Positions 20,353 through 28,172 of a DNA stretch of 64,000 nucleotides are shown in pieces. Source of the stretch: Alteromonas oceanisediminis (GTDB lineage Bacteria; Pseudomonadota; Gammaproteobacteria; Enterobacterales; Alteromonadaceae); contig NZ_JAHCTA010000007.1 in NCBI RefSeq assembly GCF_018474025.1, positions 124,001 to 188,000 on the forward strand, given 5' to 3'. Position 1 is the first letter of the stretch, and each line of letters opens with the position of its first letter. The position numbers and the translations under genes are program-made. The notes beneath the pieces were generated by a model. It was not told the DNA's origin and made no database searches. It was given only the letters and a program-made list of their open reading frames with translations.

Positions 20353-21713
20353 GCAACGAATTCCTACGCGACGCCTATTTAGAGCAAGTTAGTCAAGCGG
20401 TTGATGAGGTTTATCCCGCCGATAAAAACAAGCCTTCCATTTACCGGGATACCACGTCATTTTTTATCAATGACGCCAAAAATACGCGTGAGCAATTGGA
20501 TCTCAAGATTAAAATTGCTCAGGTACAGGATGAACTGGCTGATGCGCGGCAACATGACGAAGTGCTCGAAAAGCGGCTTATGGGGTTGATTGCCTCCCTC
20601 GATGATTCCAAGCAAAAAGATGCGACCGACCGGCACAACCGGCTCAATCGTGTGCGCAAAGTCTGTCAAACCCTGTATCAATTGTGTGAAGGGAAAAATC
20701 CCACAGAGACGCAACAAAAAACAGCCAAATTTCTAGCCGCGTTGTGGTTGATTTCAGAAAACCACCAAGGTGACTACCGAACACTGCATCAGCGTTTGAA
20801 AGCGCCATATAAAGTGGCTATCACCTTGCGTTTCATTGATGACGTACTGCGCAACCAACTCGCTCAAGTGCCGAATTGGGAGTCATTTACTGATCCTGAT
20901 ATGCGCTACAAAAATGAACAAAATCAGCAGCGCTGGTTTGCTGCGGTTGCGATGCCAATCATGATGGCTGCACTGTTTCAGGACGCAGGACTACAACATC
21001 CATTGGCTTTGCGCTTATTGAACGGTGCACGGGGTGAGCTTGACCCGTTTAGGGTGCTTAATCAGGAAGAGCGACCATCATTACTCAAAATGAACTATCG
21101 CTTCAGTGTCGATTACGTCACGCTCGGACTGGGAGTGGATTACGCCACAAACTATGCCAGCCCCGAGGAGCAAATCCTTGCACACGCGACCACCTTAGAG
21201 GTGGTCAAAGATGCGTATAAACCCATGCAAGGGATTGGCGAACTGATCAAAATTCCACAAATTTACGCGTCAGTTGTATTTTCAACTAAGCAGCACTTTG
21301 TGCGTGAAGATGTTCCTAAAGATTGCATGCTTGTCGACCAGCTCGGCAAAAAGGGCGTTCTTCAGCCGGCTTTAGCGAAGTCTTTCAGCGGCATCACCGG
21401 GTTGTTTCCACAGGGGTTTGGTGTCCTCAATCAGGATTACAAAGGGATGGTATATGGGCTCAACCCTAACAGCGCTCACGAGCCTCATTGCCTGCCATTG
21501 TTGGACCACAACGACGCCTTGGTCAACCAACCTGAACACGTGTTGGCCAAAGCTGAAAATTTCTATTTTACCTCAACACGCAAGCAATTTAGCGTGGTCG
21601 AGAAAGCTAAAATTGATGTATTGGTAAAGCCTAATAACACGCCGCCCGATACCAATTTCTGGCAACCATCACAGTACTTTACGCGATGGCAGCCTACATG
21701 GGCGGCGCTTTAG
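20349..21713 (+). CDS. Hypothetical protein coupled to patatin lipase
   Basis: Cytosolic protein of 454 residues that I cannot place in a family. Residues about 45-75 look like a short coiled coil (EQLDLKIKIAQVQDELADA). The rest is mixed helix without membrane segments. A GLGVDYATNYASPEEQILAH stretch near 257-276 and GITGLFPQGFGVLNQDYKG near 348-366 are the most distinctive. Its ATG overlaps the patatin stop by four bases, so it is translated with the lipase; a role as partner or regulator of lipid hydrolysis is inference from this coupling. It converges on the phasin genes, two bases apart. Confidence 0.75.
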   Translation: MSNEFLRDAYLEQVSQAVDEVYPADKNKPSIYRDTTSFFINDAKNTREQLDLKIKIAQVQDELADARQHDEVLEKRLMGLIASLDDSKQKDATDRHNRLNRVRKVCQTLYQLCEGKNPTETQQKTAKFLAALWLISENHQGDYRTLHQRLKAPYKVAITLRFIDDVLRNQLAQVPNWESFTDPDMRYKNEQNQQRWFAAVAMPIMMAALFQDAGLQHPLALRLLNGARGELDPFRVLNQEERPSLLKMNYRFSVDYVTLGLGVDYATNYASPEEQILAHATTLEVVKDAYKPMQGIGELIKIPQIYASVVFSTKQHFVREDVPKDCMLVDQLGKKGVLQPALAKSFSGITGLFPQGFGVLNQDYKGMVYGLNPNSAHEPHCLPLLDHNDALVNQPEHVLAKAENFYFTSTRKQFSVVEKAKIDVLVKPNNTPPDTNFWQPSQYFTRWQPTWAAL

Positions 21714-21715
21714 CG

Positions 21716-22201
21716 TTATTCATCGTCAGCTTTTTTAGCCGTGCTCGCTTTGGTGGTACGCGGCTTCCGCGCGGGCTTTGCCCCAGCGGTTTTACTGGCA
21801 GCCGCTTTCGGTGCTGATTTTGTCGCAGTTCGACGCGTCGCAGGCTTTTTCGCCGGCGCCTTAGTCGTTGATTTCGCCTTAGCTTCTTTTTCAGCTAAAG
21901 CGGCTACGACATCAATCAGTGCGTCGACTTTATTCGACAACTGATTCAGCTGTTCGTCTCGGCGGCTTTTGCCTAGGCCAAGTGGTCTTAACCACGATGT
22001 CATGGGATTACTCAATGTACGGCTCCGGGTTTTAATTTTTGCTTCAACCACTTCACCGCGCGAAGCAAGCTCATTAAACAGCGCGTTCGACTGCGTCACA
22101 GCCTTGTCAAACTGTACAGACAGTTCGCTAAGCTGGTCGGCAACAAGGCCGCATGAAGCATTCGCGAAACTCACAAACGGATTTTTGCTATGGGTGCTCA
22201 T
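21716..22201 (-). CDS. Phasin with Ala/Lys-rich histone-like tail (PhaF-like)
   Basis: Polyhydroxyalkanoate granule-associated protein of 161 residues. The N-terminal half is a helical phasin domain, with NPFVSFANASCGLVADQLSE near the start. The C-terminal 55 or so residues are a low-complexity Ala/Lys/Pro/Thr tail (repeats like PAKKPATRRT and KPARKPRTTK), resembling histone H1. Such PhaF-type proteins coat PHA granules and bind nucleoid DNA to spread granules at division. AAGGAG precedes the ATG. It follows a second phasin on the same strand. No PHA synthase is in the window. Confidence 0.85.
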   Translation of the reverse strand: MSTHSKNPFVSFANASCGLVADQLSELSVQFDKAVTQSNALFNELASRGEVVEAKIKTRSRTLSNPMTSWLRPLGLGKSRRDEQLNQLSNKVDALIDVVAALAEKEAKAKSTTKAPAKKPATRRTATKSAPKAAASKTAGAKPARKPRTTKASTAKKADDE

Positions 22202-22236
22202 ACTTGCTCCTTAAACGTAATTTCGTGGACTAATAA

Positions 22237-22258
22237 GCGCACTCAATAATGAGTGCGC
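22237..22258 (-). repeat. Intercistronic hairpin between phasin genes
   Basis: GCGCACTC and GAGTGCGC form an 8-bp perfect inverted repeat with a 6-base loop, between the two phasin genes. On the minus strand it is followed by TTATTA rather than a full U-run, so it may be a weak terminator or an mRNA stabiliser that sets different levels of the two phasins. Confidence 0.5.
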
Positions 22259-22286
22259 CTGAAGGTCAACACGTTCTACTATGCGC

Positions 22287-22649
22287 TTACTTATTGGCAG
22301 CAAGTTTAGCAACGGCTTCAGTCAGCGCGTCGATTTTTGCAGAAAGCTCTTCGATTTTCTGATCCTGGCTTTCAGTGCTGTCTAAACCCAGCTTCTTACG
22401 CACGTCAGATACACGATCTTCTACTTCTGACGTTGTTTGCTTGAATTTGCCTTTCGCATCTTGCTCTAAAGATTCACCTTTAACGACAAGTTCTTCAAAC
22501 ATTTTTTGCGTGTCGGCACTGAGTTGCTCATAGCGACCTTGTGCTTCATCGATACTTTTACCGTAAGCGCCAAGGCCTGCTAACCAAATTTTACGTGCAA
22601 AATCTTCAGCTTCGTTTAACTTTGTTTTGATCTGTTGTGTCTTAGTCAT
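22287..22649 (-). CDS. Phasin family protein (PhaI-like)
   Basis: Small helical phasin of 120 residues from the ATG at 22649, which has GGAGA upstream; the frame extends to 22694 without a better site. The N-terminus (AEDFARKIWLAGLGAYGKSI) is the typical phasin opening, and the C-terminus has a heptad-like coiled coil (KIEELSAKIDALTEAVAKLA). It would coat PHA or lipid granules. First gene of a two-phasin transcript with the histone-tailed partner downstream, separated by a hairpin. Confidence 0.88.
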   Translation of the reverse strand: MTKTQQIKTKLNEAEDFARKIWLAGLGAYGKSIDEAQGRYEQLSADTQKMFEELVVKGESLEQDAKGKFKQTTSEVEDRVSDVRKKLGLDSTESQDQKIEELSAKIDALTEAVAKLAANK

Positions 22650-22780
22650 GATGTTCTCCAGTGACTGATTTGTTAATTCCTGTATAGAATACAAATCGTC
22701 ATTAGAAACCGCATACTAAACCGAGCATTTGCGAGGATTTATGGGAGGAAAAATCATATCCCTATGATTTATAAAACAAT

Positions 22781-23491
22781 TTAGTCGACCAAATCACTGG
22801 GTATTGTCTCGCGAACCTGACTCCAAACCTTACCACTTTCAATGCCATATCGGCGCAATAACGTGGGAACCGACTCGTAATCGCCTTTCTCTGCTGCAGC
22901 TAAAAGGTTTTGATAAAACGCTTTGACCGCATCACGCGCACTTTGGTGCGAAAAGAAATAGCCGCCAATCCGCGCGTACATGCTTCTGAAACCATTCATC
23001 ATTAACACAAAAACAGGGTTGCCGGAGGCTAACGCCAGATCGTGATTAAGCTGATAGTCAAACTCGGCAAACGCTAGCCCCTCTTCAGGAACTTCCGTGT
23101 ACCGACTTATTATTTCAACTGACTTTTCCGGATTGTTACGCAACGCACCACGGATGAATACCGCACTTAAGTTAGTGCGGGCAGCAAGCAGATTATCAAT
23201 TAAGTCCGGGATCCCTTCCTGGTCGAGACGCGCCAAAGTTTCTAGAATGTTCAAGCCGCAGGTTTCCCAAAAATTATTCACTTTCGTGGGCTTACCGTGT
23301 TGGATGGTTAGCCAACCATCTCTCGCCAGACGTTGTAGTACTTCGCGCAACGTTGTTCTCGTTACGCCAATGAGTTCAGACAGCTCGCGTTCAGCGGGCA
23401 AAATCGTGCCCGGTGCAAAACGCCCACTCCAAATCGACTCGACAATGTATTCCTCTGCAAAACCGGCAGGGCTCTGAGCCTTATATATCAT
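22781..23491 (-). CDS. fadR: Fatty acid metabolism regulator FadR
   Basis: GntR-family regulator of 236 residues, strongly similar by eye to E. coli FadR. The winged helix (1-72) carries [20 protein letters not shown] and the DNA-contacting [14 protein letters not shown] almost unchanged. The C-terminal acyl-CoA-binding domain follows. FadR represses beta-oxidation genes and activates unsaturated fatty acid synthesis, releasing DNA when it binds long-chain acyl-CoA. Likely targets here include fadD and itself; a FadR-like palindrome lies 34 bases upstream of the start. Divergent from dsbB, as expected from the fadR/dsbB neighbourhood in other Gammaproteobacteria. Confidence 0.96.
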   Translation of the reverse strand: MIYKAQSPAGFAEEYIVESIWSGRFAPGTILPAERELSELIGVTRTTLREVLQRLARDGWLTIQHGKPTKVNNFWETCGLNILETLARLDQEGIPDLIDNLLAARTNLSAVFIRGALRNNPEKSVEIISRYTEVPEEGLAFAEFDYQLNHDLALASGNPVFVLMMNGFRSMYARIGGYFFSHQSARDAVKAFYQNLLAAAEKGDYESVPTLLRRYGIESGKVWSQVRETIPSDLVD

Positions 23492-23849
23492 GTACTACAC
23501 ACCTGTGATGTTGTTATTGTTTTTACTGATTGTACCAGTTAATTTTGGCAGTTATCCGAGCACACGTAAACAACAATTTAACATAGCGAAAAAACGCCGC
23601 AAAAATACCGCTATCTGTGCTCAAAATCAACGCAAACCCCGTTTCTTAGAATACCACAGGCTACGGTCGTTGCAGAGCAAAGAGTCATGCCATGCGCGAG
23701 GGCTGGATAATTTTTCGTCAACATGACTGAACGGATGCCTGGGATCTGTTTTCAACGAGTATTGATTGTCCGCGACACGGTAACAACGGTATGATTCAAG
23801 CCAATGTTATGTTTCACTATTTTCCAATGCGGATTAGGTGCTTATCGCC
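23492..23849. other. Intergenic region between fadR and dsbB (358 bases)
   Basis: Divergent promoter region. Apart from the FadR-like palindrome at 23526-23538 I see no RNA gene, repeat or convincing reading frame. A plus-strand frame at 23490-23726 has no ribosome binding site and no recognisable product. The middle part is A-rich. Confidence 0.6.
23526..23538. promoter_or_regulatory. Candidate FadR operator (autoregulation)
   Basis: On the minus strand the site reads CTGGTACAATCAG, matching 11 of 13 positions of the E. coli fadBA-type operator core CTGGTACGACCAG. It sits 34 bases upstream of the fadR start codon, where binding could block or modulate transcription. No equally good site was seen upstream of fadD in this window. 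Confidence 0.6.
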
Positions 23850-24368
23850 ATGATTAACTTTATACACCAGTGGTCAAAACAACGTTCGAGTTGGGCGTTG
23901 CTATTCTTTTCGGTTTTGGGATTAGAGCTGACAGCGCTGTATTTCCAATATGGTATGGATTTGCGCCCCTGCATTATGTGTATTTATCAGCGCACAGCCT
24001 TGTTTGGCGTTTTGCTGGCCGCGCTATTACCTTTGCTGGTCAACCAGCGTTTGACGCGCGCTTTAGGCTATGCTGTTTGGGGGGTGTCATCAGTATGGGG
24101 CTTTGTTATCGCAAAAGAGCACGTTGATATCATCAAAGCAGCAAATCCGTTTGTGCCGTGCGAAATCGTGCCGAATTTTCCAGTATGGCTTCCACTTCAC
24201 GAGTGGCTGCCCCGACTCTTCGCTGCAAACGGTGATTGCCTCGAGAATAGCTGGCAGTTTGCGGGTATGGGAATGGCCGAATGGATGATGGTAATTTTCG
24301 GCTTTTACACGCTGTTACTCGCTGTTGTGTTAGCGGCAAAGTTAGCGGCTCGTCGAACCGCCGTTTAA
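23850..24368 (+). CDS. dsbB: Disulfide bond formation protein DsbB
   Basis: Inner membrane quinone reductase that reoxidises periplasmic DsbA. Starting at the ATG at 23850 (a GTG 12 bases upstream is possible) the four redox cysteines fall at 41, 44, 104 and 130, exactly the E. coli numbering, and the quinone-linked Arg48 is also kept (CIMCIYQR). Four hydrophobic segments span the 172-residue protein. Functions with DsbA and ubiquinone/menaquinone. The stop codon lies within a 10-bp GC-rich inverted repeat shared with the convergent ycgN. Confidence 0.96.
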   Translation: MINFIHQWSKQRSSWALLFFSVLGLELTALYFQYGMDLRPCIMCIYQRTALFGVLLAALLPLLVNQRLTRALGYAVWGVSSVWGFVIAKEHVDIIKAANPFVPCEIVPNFPVWLPLHEWLPRLFAANGDCLENSWQFAGMGMAEWMMVIFGFYTLLLAVVLAAKLAARRTAV

Positions 24369-24383
24369 GCGAATAAACGGCGG
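24358..24383. terminator. Perfect inverted repeat at the dsbB/ycgN convergence
   Basis: CCGCCGTTTA and TAAACGGCGG pair over 10 bp around a 6-base loop, overlapping the dsbB stop codon. There is no U-run on either strand, so it is an unusual terminator candidate, or a shared 3'-end hairpin protecting both convergent messages. Confidence 0.5.
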
Positions 24384-24394
24384 GGCGTAGTCAG

Positions 24395-24913
24395 CTAATC
24401 GATATCCTCTAATGGCCACAGTGCAATGTAGTCATGAAACTCGTCCAAGTCGACGTCATTCTCGTTCACAGTTTTCCCACGAACCGACATACCCGCCTTA
24501 TGCATGGCGGTCTTCTTACTGCGATTGAGTAAAGGATGCCAACTCGGCAGGCCTCGCCCCTCGTGCAAACGTCGATAGCTACAGCTTGGCGGCATGTAGA
24601 AGATACGGTCCAGATTCTGTTGCGTTAACTGAACACAATCTGGCACACGTACAGTTCGGTTTTGATAGTCCGAACAGGCGCAAGTTTTCGTATTCAACAG
24701 ATCACAGACAATGTTGGTAAAGTGAACGTGCTCACCCTCGTACAAGGTGTCGGTACCGGAGACCGCATAAACCGAGTCTTCTGCAGTGTCGTCATCGATA
24801 AACTTATGCAAGCAACATTTACCACAGCCATCACACAAGGCTTCCCACTCTGAGCGTGTCATGTCGCTCAGCGATGTAGTTTCCCAAAAAGGCCCCTCTT
24901 CAGAGTGCGACAT
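24395..24913 (-). CDS. ycgN: UPF0260 / YcgN family cysteine-cluster protein
   Basis: Cytosolic protein of 172 residues from the ATG at 24913; the frame runs to 25123 but that would overlap ycgM. Carries the zinc/iron-chelating cysteine-cluster motif CDGCGKCCLHK near residue 28 and further cysteines (CACSDYQNR, PPSCSYR). The family has no established function. The order ycgM-ycgN matches E. coli. Last gene of the operon with ycgM, eight bases after it. Confidence 0.92.
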   Translation of the reverse strand: MSHSEEGPFWETTSLSDMTRSEWEALCDGCGKCCLHKFIDDDTAEDSVYAVSGTDTLYEGEHVHFTNIVCDLLNTKTCACSDYQNRTVRVPDCVQLTQQNLDRIFYMPPSCSYRRLHEGRGLPSWHPLLNRSKKTAMHKAGMSVRGKTVNENDVDLDEFHDYIALWPLEDID

Positions 24914-24921
24914 AAAAACTC

Positions 24922-25626
24922 CTAACGGATCACTGTGGTTGAAACCACTATGGGTTCGGGTAACAAGGCACCACTGAGACGCGCTTCGATAGCATCCTCG
25001 TGGTGAAGTGGCCCGACACCGGCCGGTGTGCCGGTCAGTACGACGTCGCCGGGGACCAGTGTAAAGGTAGCGCTGATTTCGCACAGCAGGTCCAATATCG
25101 AGAAAATCATATCGCGACTGCATCCCGATTGACGCAACTGACCATTAATCGAGAGTGAAAGCTGCAAACCCTGCAAATGTTGGCCGTCTTGCGGACTCTC
25201 TAGTGACACCGGCTGAAAAACGGATAATGGACAACTGCGATCAAACGCCTTTGCACGCTCCCACGGGTGCCCACTGGCTTTTAACGCTGTTTGTGCATCA
25301 CGTAACGTCAAATCGAGCCCCAAGCCGACACCACAGATGGCGCTAATTGCCGAGCCTTTGTCCGCCTTCGACAGGGGTTTTCCAACCAGAATAGCGACTT
25401 CTATTTCATTGTGGCAGGTCCCCCAACCGGCTGGAATATGCAATGGCTGATGCATATCGGCCAGCGCTGTCTGCGGCTTCATAAAAAGCAACGGATGTTG
25501 AGGTATGTCATTACCCAGTTCACGCGCATGTGCCTGATAATTCCGCCCTACACAGACGATTTTTCCTGCTGAAACATGACAATCACGATTGTCACGGAAC
25601 CGATGTCGATAGACGCTTTCACTCAC
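24922..25626 (-). CDS. ycgM: Fumarylacetoacetate hydrolase family protein YcgM
   Basis: FAH-fold protein of 234 residues. GKIVCVGRNYQAHARELGN near the start, HNEIEVAILVGKPL with the metal-binding glutamates, and GDVVLTGTPAGVGPL near the C-terminus are family signatures. Homologues are acylpyruvate hydrolases or oxaloacetate tautomerases/decarboxylases; which applies is not visible. Overlaps the transglycosylase stop by eight bases and is followed by ycgN. Confidence 0.92.
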   Translation of the reverse strand: MSESVYRHRFRDNRDCHVSAGKIVCVGRNYQAHARELGNDIPQHPLLFMKPQTALADMHQPLHIPAGWGTCHNEIEVAILVGKPLSKADKGSAISAICGVGLGLDLTLRDAQTALKASGHPWERAKAFDRSCPLSVFQPVSLESPQDGQHLQGLQLSLSINGQLRQSGCSRDMIFSILDLLCEISATFTLVPGDVVLTGTPAGVGPLHHEDAIEARLSGALLPEPIVVSTTVIR

Positions 25627-26623
25627 CTTTTTGGATCCGCTCTGAGAGGTAGCTCACTGAAATACCAAAATAGCTGGATCGATTCCACTTCATTAACGTG
25701 TGAAAATTGTTGTAAACCAAATAGGCTCGCCCAGCCGGTCCGTCGGGCATGATCAGGTTTGCATTGATGGCGACCTCAGGAAGATCAGCGCCGTTGAATC
25801 GACGCACACCGAGCGCTTGCCACTCAGCCAATGATTTTGCTGCTCGCTTATCTAAACCACTCAATTTGACTAGCGGGTCACCCACAAATGACACTTGTCG
25901 TCCCCAGGTTTGCTGCCCATTCCACCCTTCAGAGGCTAAGTAGTTTGCAATAGACGCAAAAACATCGGCGGGATTTGTCCAAATATCTTTTCGACCATCG
26001 CCGTCATGATCAACGGCGTAGGTCAGAAATGAAGACGGGATAAATTGACTCTGCCCCATTGCCCCCGCCCACGAGCCGGTGAAACTCTCCAGCGCAATGT
26101 GGCCTTCGTCCAAGATCTGTAGCGCGGCAAAAAACTGTTTGCGAAACAGTGCTTCACGACGCCCTTCAAACGCAAGGGTAGCCAACGCAGATAATACGGG
26201 GATGTTGCCCTGAATGCGGCCAAAGTTACTTTCGTTCCCCCACAAGGCTACAATAAAACGTTTTTGAACACCGTACTTCTGAGCGACATCATCCAGCAAT
26301 GCGGCATGCTCTTCCATCTTGTCGAGCGCTTGTTTAACCTTCCAGTCGGGTACACGTGTTTCTAAATAAGTATCAAGCGTAATCTTGCGCTCGGGCTGAT
26401 TTTTATCCGAAGAAATAACGCGTTTGCGCAGGGCAACGGTTGCCAGAGCCTTATCAACAAAGGTGTCATCAAAACCTTGCTGTATCGCCTCTGCGCGCAA
26501 TTCACTGACATAACTTTTAAACTGGGTATCGATGTCTTGCTCGACCTCATCATGCGCAGCGACGGCAAAAACCTGCACCAATAGCGCGATGAGCCACACA
26601 CGATAAAACCAACGCTGGCGCAT
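25619..26623 (-). CDS. MltB-family lytic murein transglycosylase
   Basis: Periplasmic peptidoglycan lytic transglycosylase of 334 residues. Residues 1-23 form a signal peptide (WLIALLVQVFAVAAH). The catalytic glutamate is E131 in ALWGNESNFG. Other family motifs are GSWAGAMGQSQFIPSSF and VDHDGDGRKDIW. No lipobox is visible, so it is probably soluble in the periplasm, unlike MltB itself. It cleaves MurNAc-GlcNAc bonds to give anhydro-muropeptides. The gene sits between ycgL and ycgM in a minus-strand operon; its start abuts the ycgL stop. Confidence 0.92.
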   Translation of the reverse strand: MRQRWFYRVWLIALLVQVFAVAAHDEVEQDIDTQFKSYVSELRAEAIQQGFDDTFVDKALATVALRKRVISSDKNQPERKITLDTYLETRVPDWKVKQALDKMEEHAALLDDVAQKYGVQKRFIVALWGNESNFGRIQGNIPVLSALATLAFEGRREALFRKQFFAALQILDEGHIALESFTGSWAGAMGQSQFIPSSFLTYAVDHDGDGRKDIWTNPADVFASIANYLASEGWNGQQTWGRQVSFVGDPLVKLSGLDKRAAKSLAEWQALGVRRFNGADLPEVAINANLIMPDGPAGRAYLVYNNFHTLMKWNRSSYFGISVSYLSERIQKGE

Positions 26624-26967
26624 TATTTGATCTCCCGAGGAGGTTGTGGTGAAAGCCCTAATTCCTGACGATGTTCAGCTAGCCAATTTTCCTGCTTAGG
26701 CGGCATTTGCAAATAAAAACCATCGTGCTCAAAAGCGGCACTCAAGACTGCCTTATCAATGTGCAATGATTTGTTGGTTTTCTCGGGAATATGCATCACC
26801 AGTTGCGGATTAGGAAATTTTTCCATTAACGCCGCCGGTACATCAGCGAAATCATTCGCCACGGGCACGTATAAAAACATGCCCTGTTTTTTAGGCGTCT
26901 TATAGACGCTGCAAAACAGCGCCATCGGTACCGCGGTTTTTTGTTTATCGTTACTTGCTGATGTCAT
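26623..26967 (-). CDS. ycgL: YcgL family protein
   Basis: Small cytosolic protein of 114 residues with the YcgL domain: CSVYKTPKKQGMFLYVP, a central FPNPQLVMHIP and DGFYLQMPPKQENWL. About 14 extra N-terminal residues precede the domain compared with E. coli; the internal Met at residue 15 is an alternative start. Function unknown. In E. coli it neighbours ycgM, ycgN and minC; here it is 12 bases downstream of rnd. Confidence 0.9.
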   Translation of the reverse strand: MTSASNDKQKTAVPMALFCSVYKTPKKQGMFLYVPVANDFADVPAALMEKFPNPQLVMHIPEKTNKSLHIDKAVLSAAFEHDGFYLQMPPKQENWLAEHRQELGLSPQPPREIK

Positions 26968-26979
26968 GCAATCTACTCT

Positions 26980-28152
26980 CTAATCAATACTACGAACCGG
27001 CTCACCAAGTAGAGACAACAACGGTTCAGCCATAAGCGGTTTGCGCCACCCCATCAATAAGTCTGGCAGTAAGTGTTGTGCGCTGGTTTCTTCGACATCA
27101 AACCACCACCATTTTAACAGTTGATTGAGCTGTTTTTTAGAGGCAATTACCTCAGTGGTTAAACTTTCCCGTTCAGCAATGTGGCCACACAGCGCTTTTA
27201 GTTGAGACAACGTTTTTTTGTATTGCGGCAGTTCGGTCAAGCGTTGAATCGGAGGAACACGGCAATTGTGCGGTTCAGTATCGTATTTAGCCAGCGACTG
27301 ATTAATCAGACCAACTACCGTATCACCATGCTTACGGACTTCCTGTGGTAATAACCCACACTGCGATGACAACTGTGACTTGCCTGAGGGTAAGTACTGC
27401 GCCAGCGCAAACAGGTGTGACTCCTTGATGATGAAGTTAATGGCACTGTTTCTTTCTCGGGCCAGGTTCAATCGCCATGCTGCTAATTTTTTAAGCACGT
27501 AGCGTTGGCGCTCATTTAACTTCCACGCATTTCCGATTAACAGATAGGCCATGGCCGGTGGCATATTGGCCATTTTTTTCTGCCCTAGTGCATCAAGCTC
27601 ATCGTAAATGAGGCCACGCAGTCCGCTCGCATCCACCTGCTTGCTCAATTGCAGGTACACATCATGCAGATAAATAACATCATTCGCGGCATAGTGAAGT
27701 TGATTCTCAGACAGGGGGCGCGCCAACCAATCTGTGCGTGATTCACCTTTATCCAGTGCCACATTGCAGGTGAGTTCCACGAGTCTGGCATAACCCAGCG
27801 TTGGGCCCATACCAAGCAAATTAGCGGCGTATTGGGTATCAAAAATAGGCGCTGGTAGCACCCCTAAATGGGCAAGAAAAACCTCAAGATCTTCTGAGCA
27901 GGCGTGCAGAACTTTAACAATGTCACTGTTTGTCAACAATCTCGCGAAGGCATCCAGATTTGTCAGCCCTAGCGGATCAATTAAGTAGGCTCTGTCGCCA
28001 TCAAACACTTGCAGCAAACCTAATTGCGGTAATAGCGTGCGGGTTCGAACAAACTCGGTATCCAGCGTAAAAAAAGACAGCGTGCCAAGGTGGGCGCACA
28101 GGTGTTCGAAATCAGTTTGTTCGGTGATCAGCCGATAGTGTGTGTCAAACAT
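26980..28152 (-). CDS. rnd: Ribonuclease D
   Basis: 3'-5' exoribonuclease trimming tRNA precursors and other stable RNAs. The 390-residue protein has a DEDDy exonuclease domain: D31 and E33 in FFTLDTEFVRTRTLLPQLG, D88 in HACSEDLEVF, and the Exo III YAANDVIYLHDV near 175. HRDC helices follow (about 210-290). Lies 20 bases downstream of fadD, the same fadD-rnd order as in E. coli, and upstream of ycgL. Confidence 0.95.
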   Translation of the reverse strand: MFDTHYRLITEQTDFEHLCAHLGTLSFFTLDTEFVRTRTLLPQLGLLQVFDGDRAYLIDPLGLTNLDAFARLLTNSDIVKVLHACSEDLEVFLAHLGVLPAPIFDTQYAANLLGMGPTLGYARLVELTCNVALDKGESRTDWLARPLSENQLHYAANDVIYLHDVYLQLSKQVDASGLRGLIYDELDALGQKKMANMPPAMAYLLIGNAWKLNERQRYVLKKLAAWRLNLARERNSAINFIIKESHLFALAQYLPSGKSQLSSQCGLLPQEVRKHGDTVVGLINQSLAKYDTEPHNCRVPPIQRLTELPQYKKTLSQLKALCGHIAERESLTTEVIASKKQLNQLLKWWWFDVEETSAQHLLPDLLMGWRKPLMAEPLLSLLGEPVRSID

Positions 28153-28172
28153 AGTCGGCTCTCACCCGCAAC

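Noticed and set aside
23490-23726. Plus-strand reading frame of 78 codons upstream of dsbB
   Set aside because: No ribosome binding site, overlaps the fadR operator region, and the product looks like random basic sequence after a short hydrophobic start.
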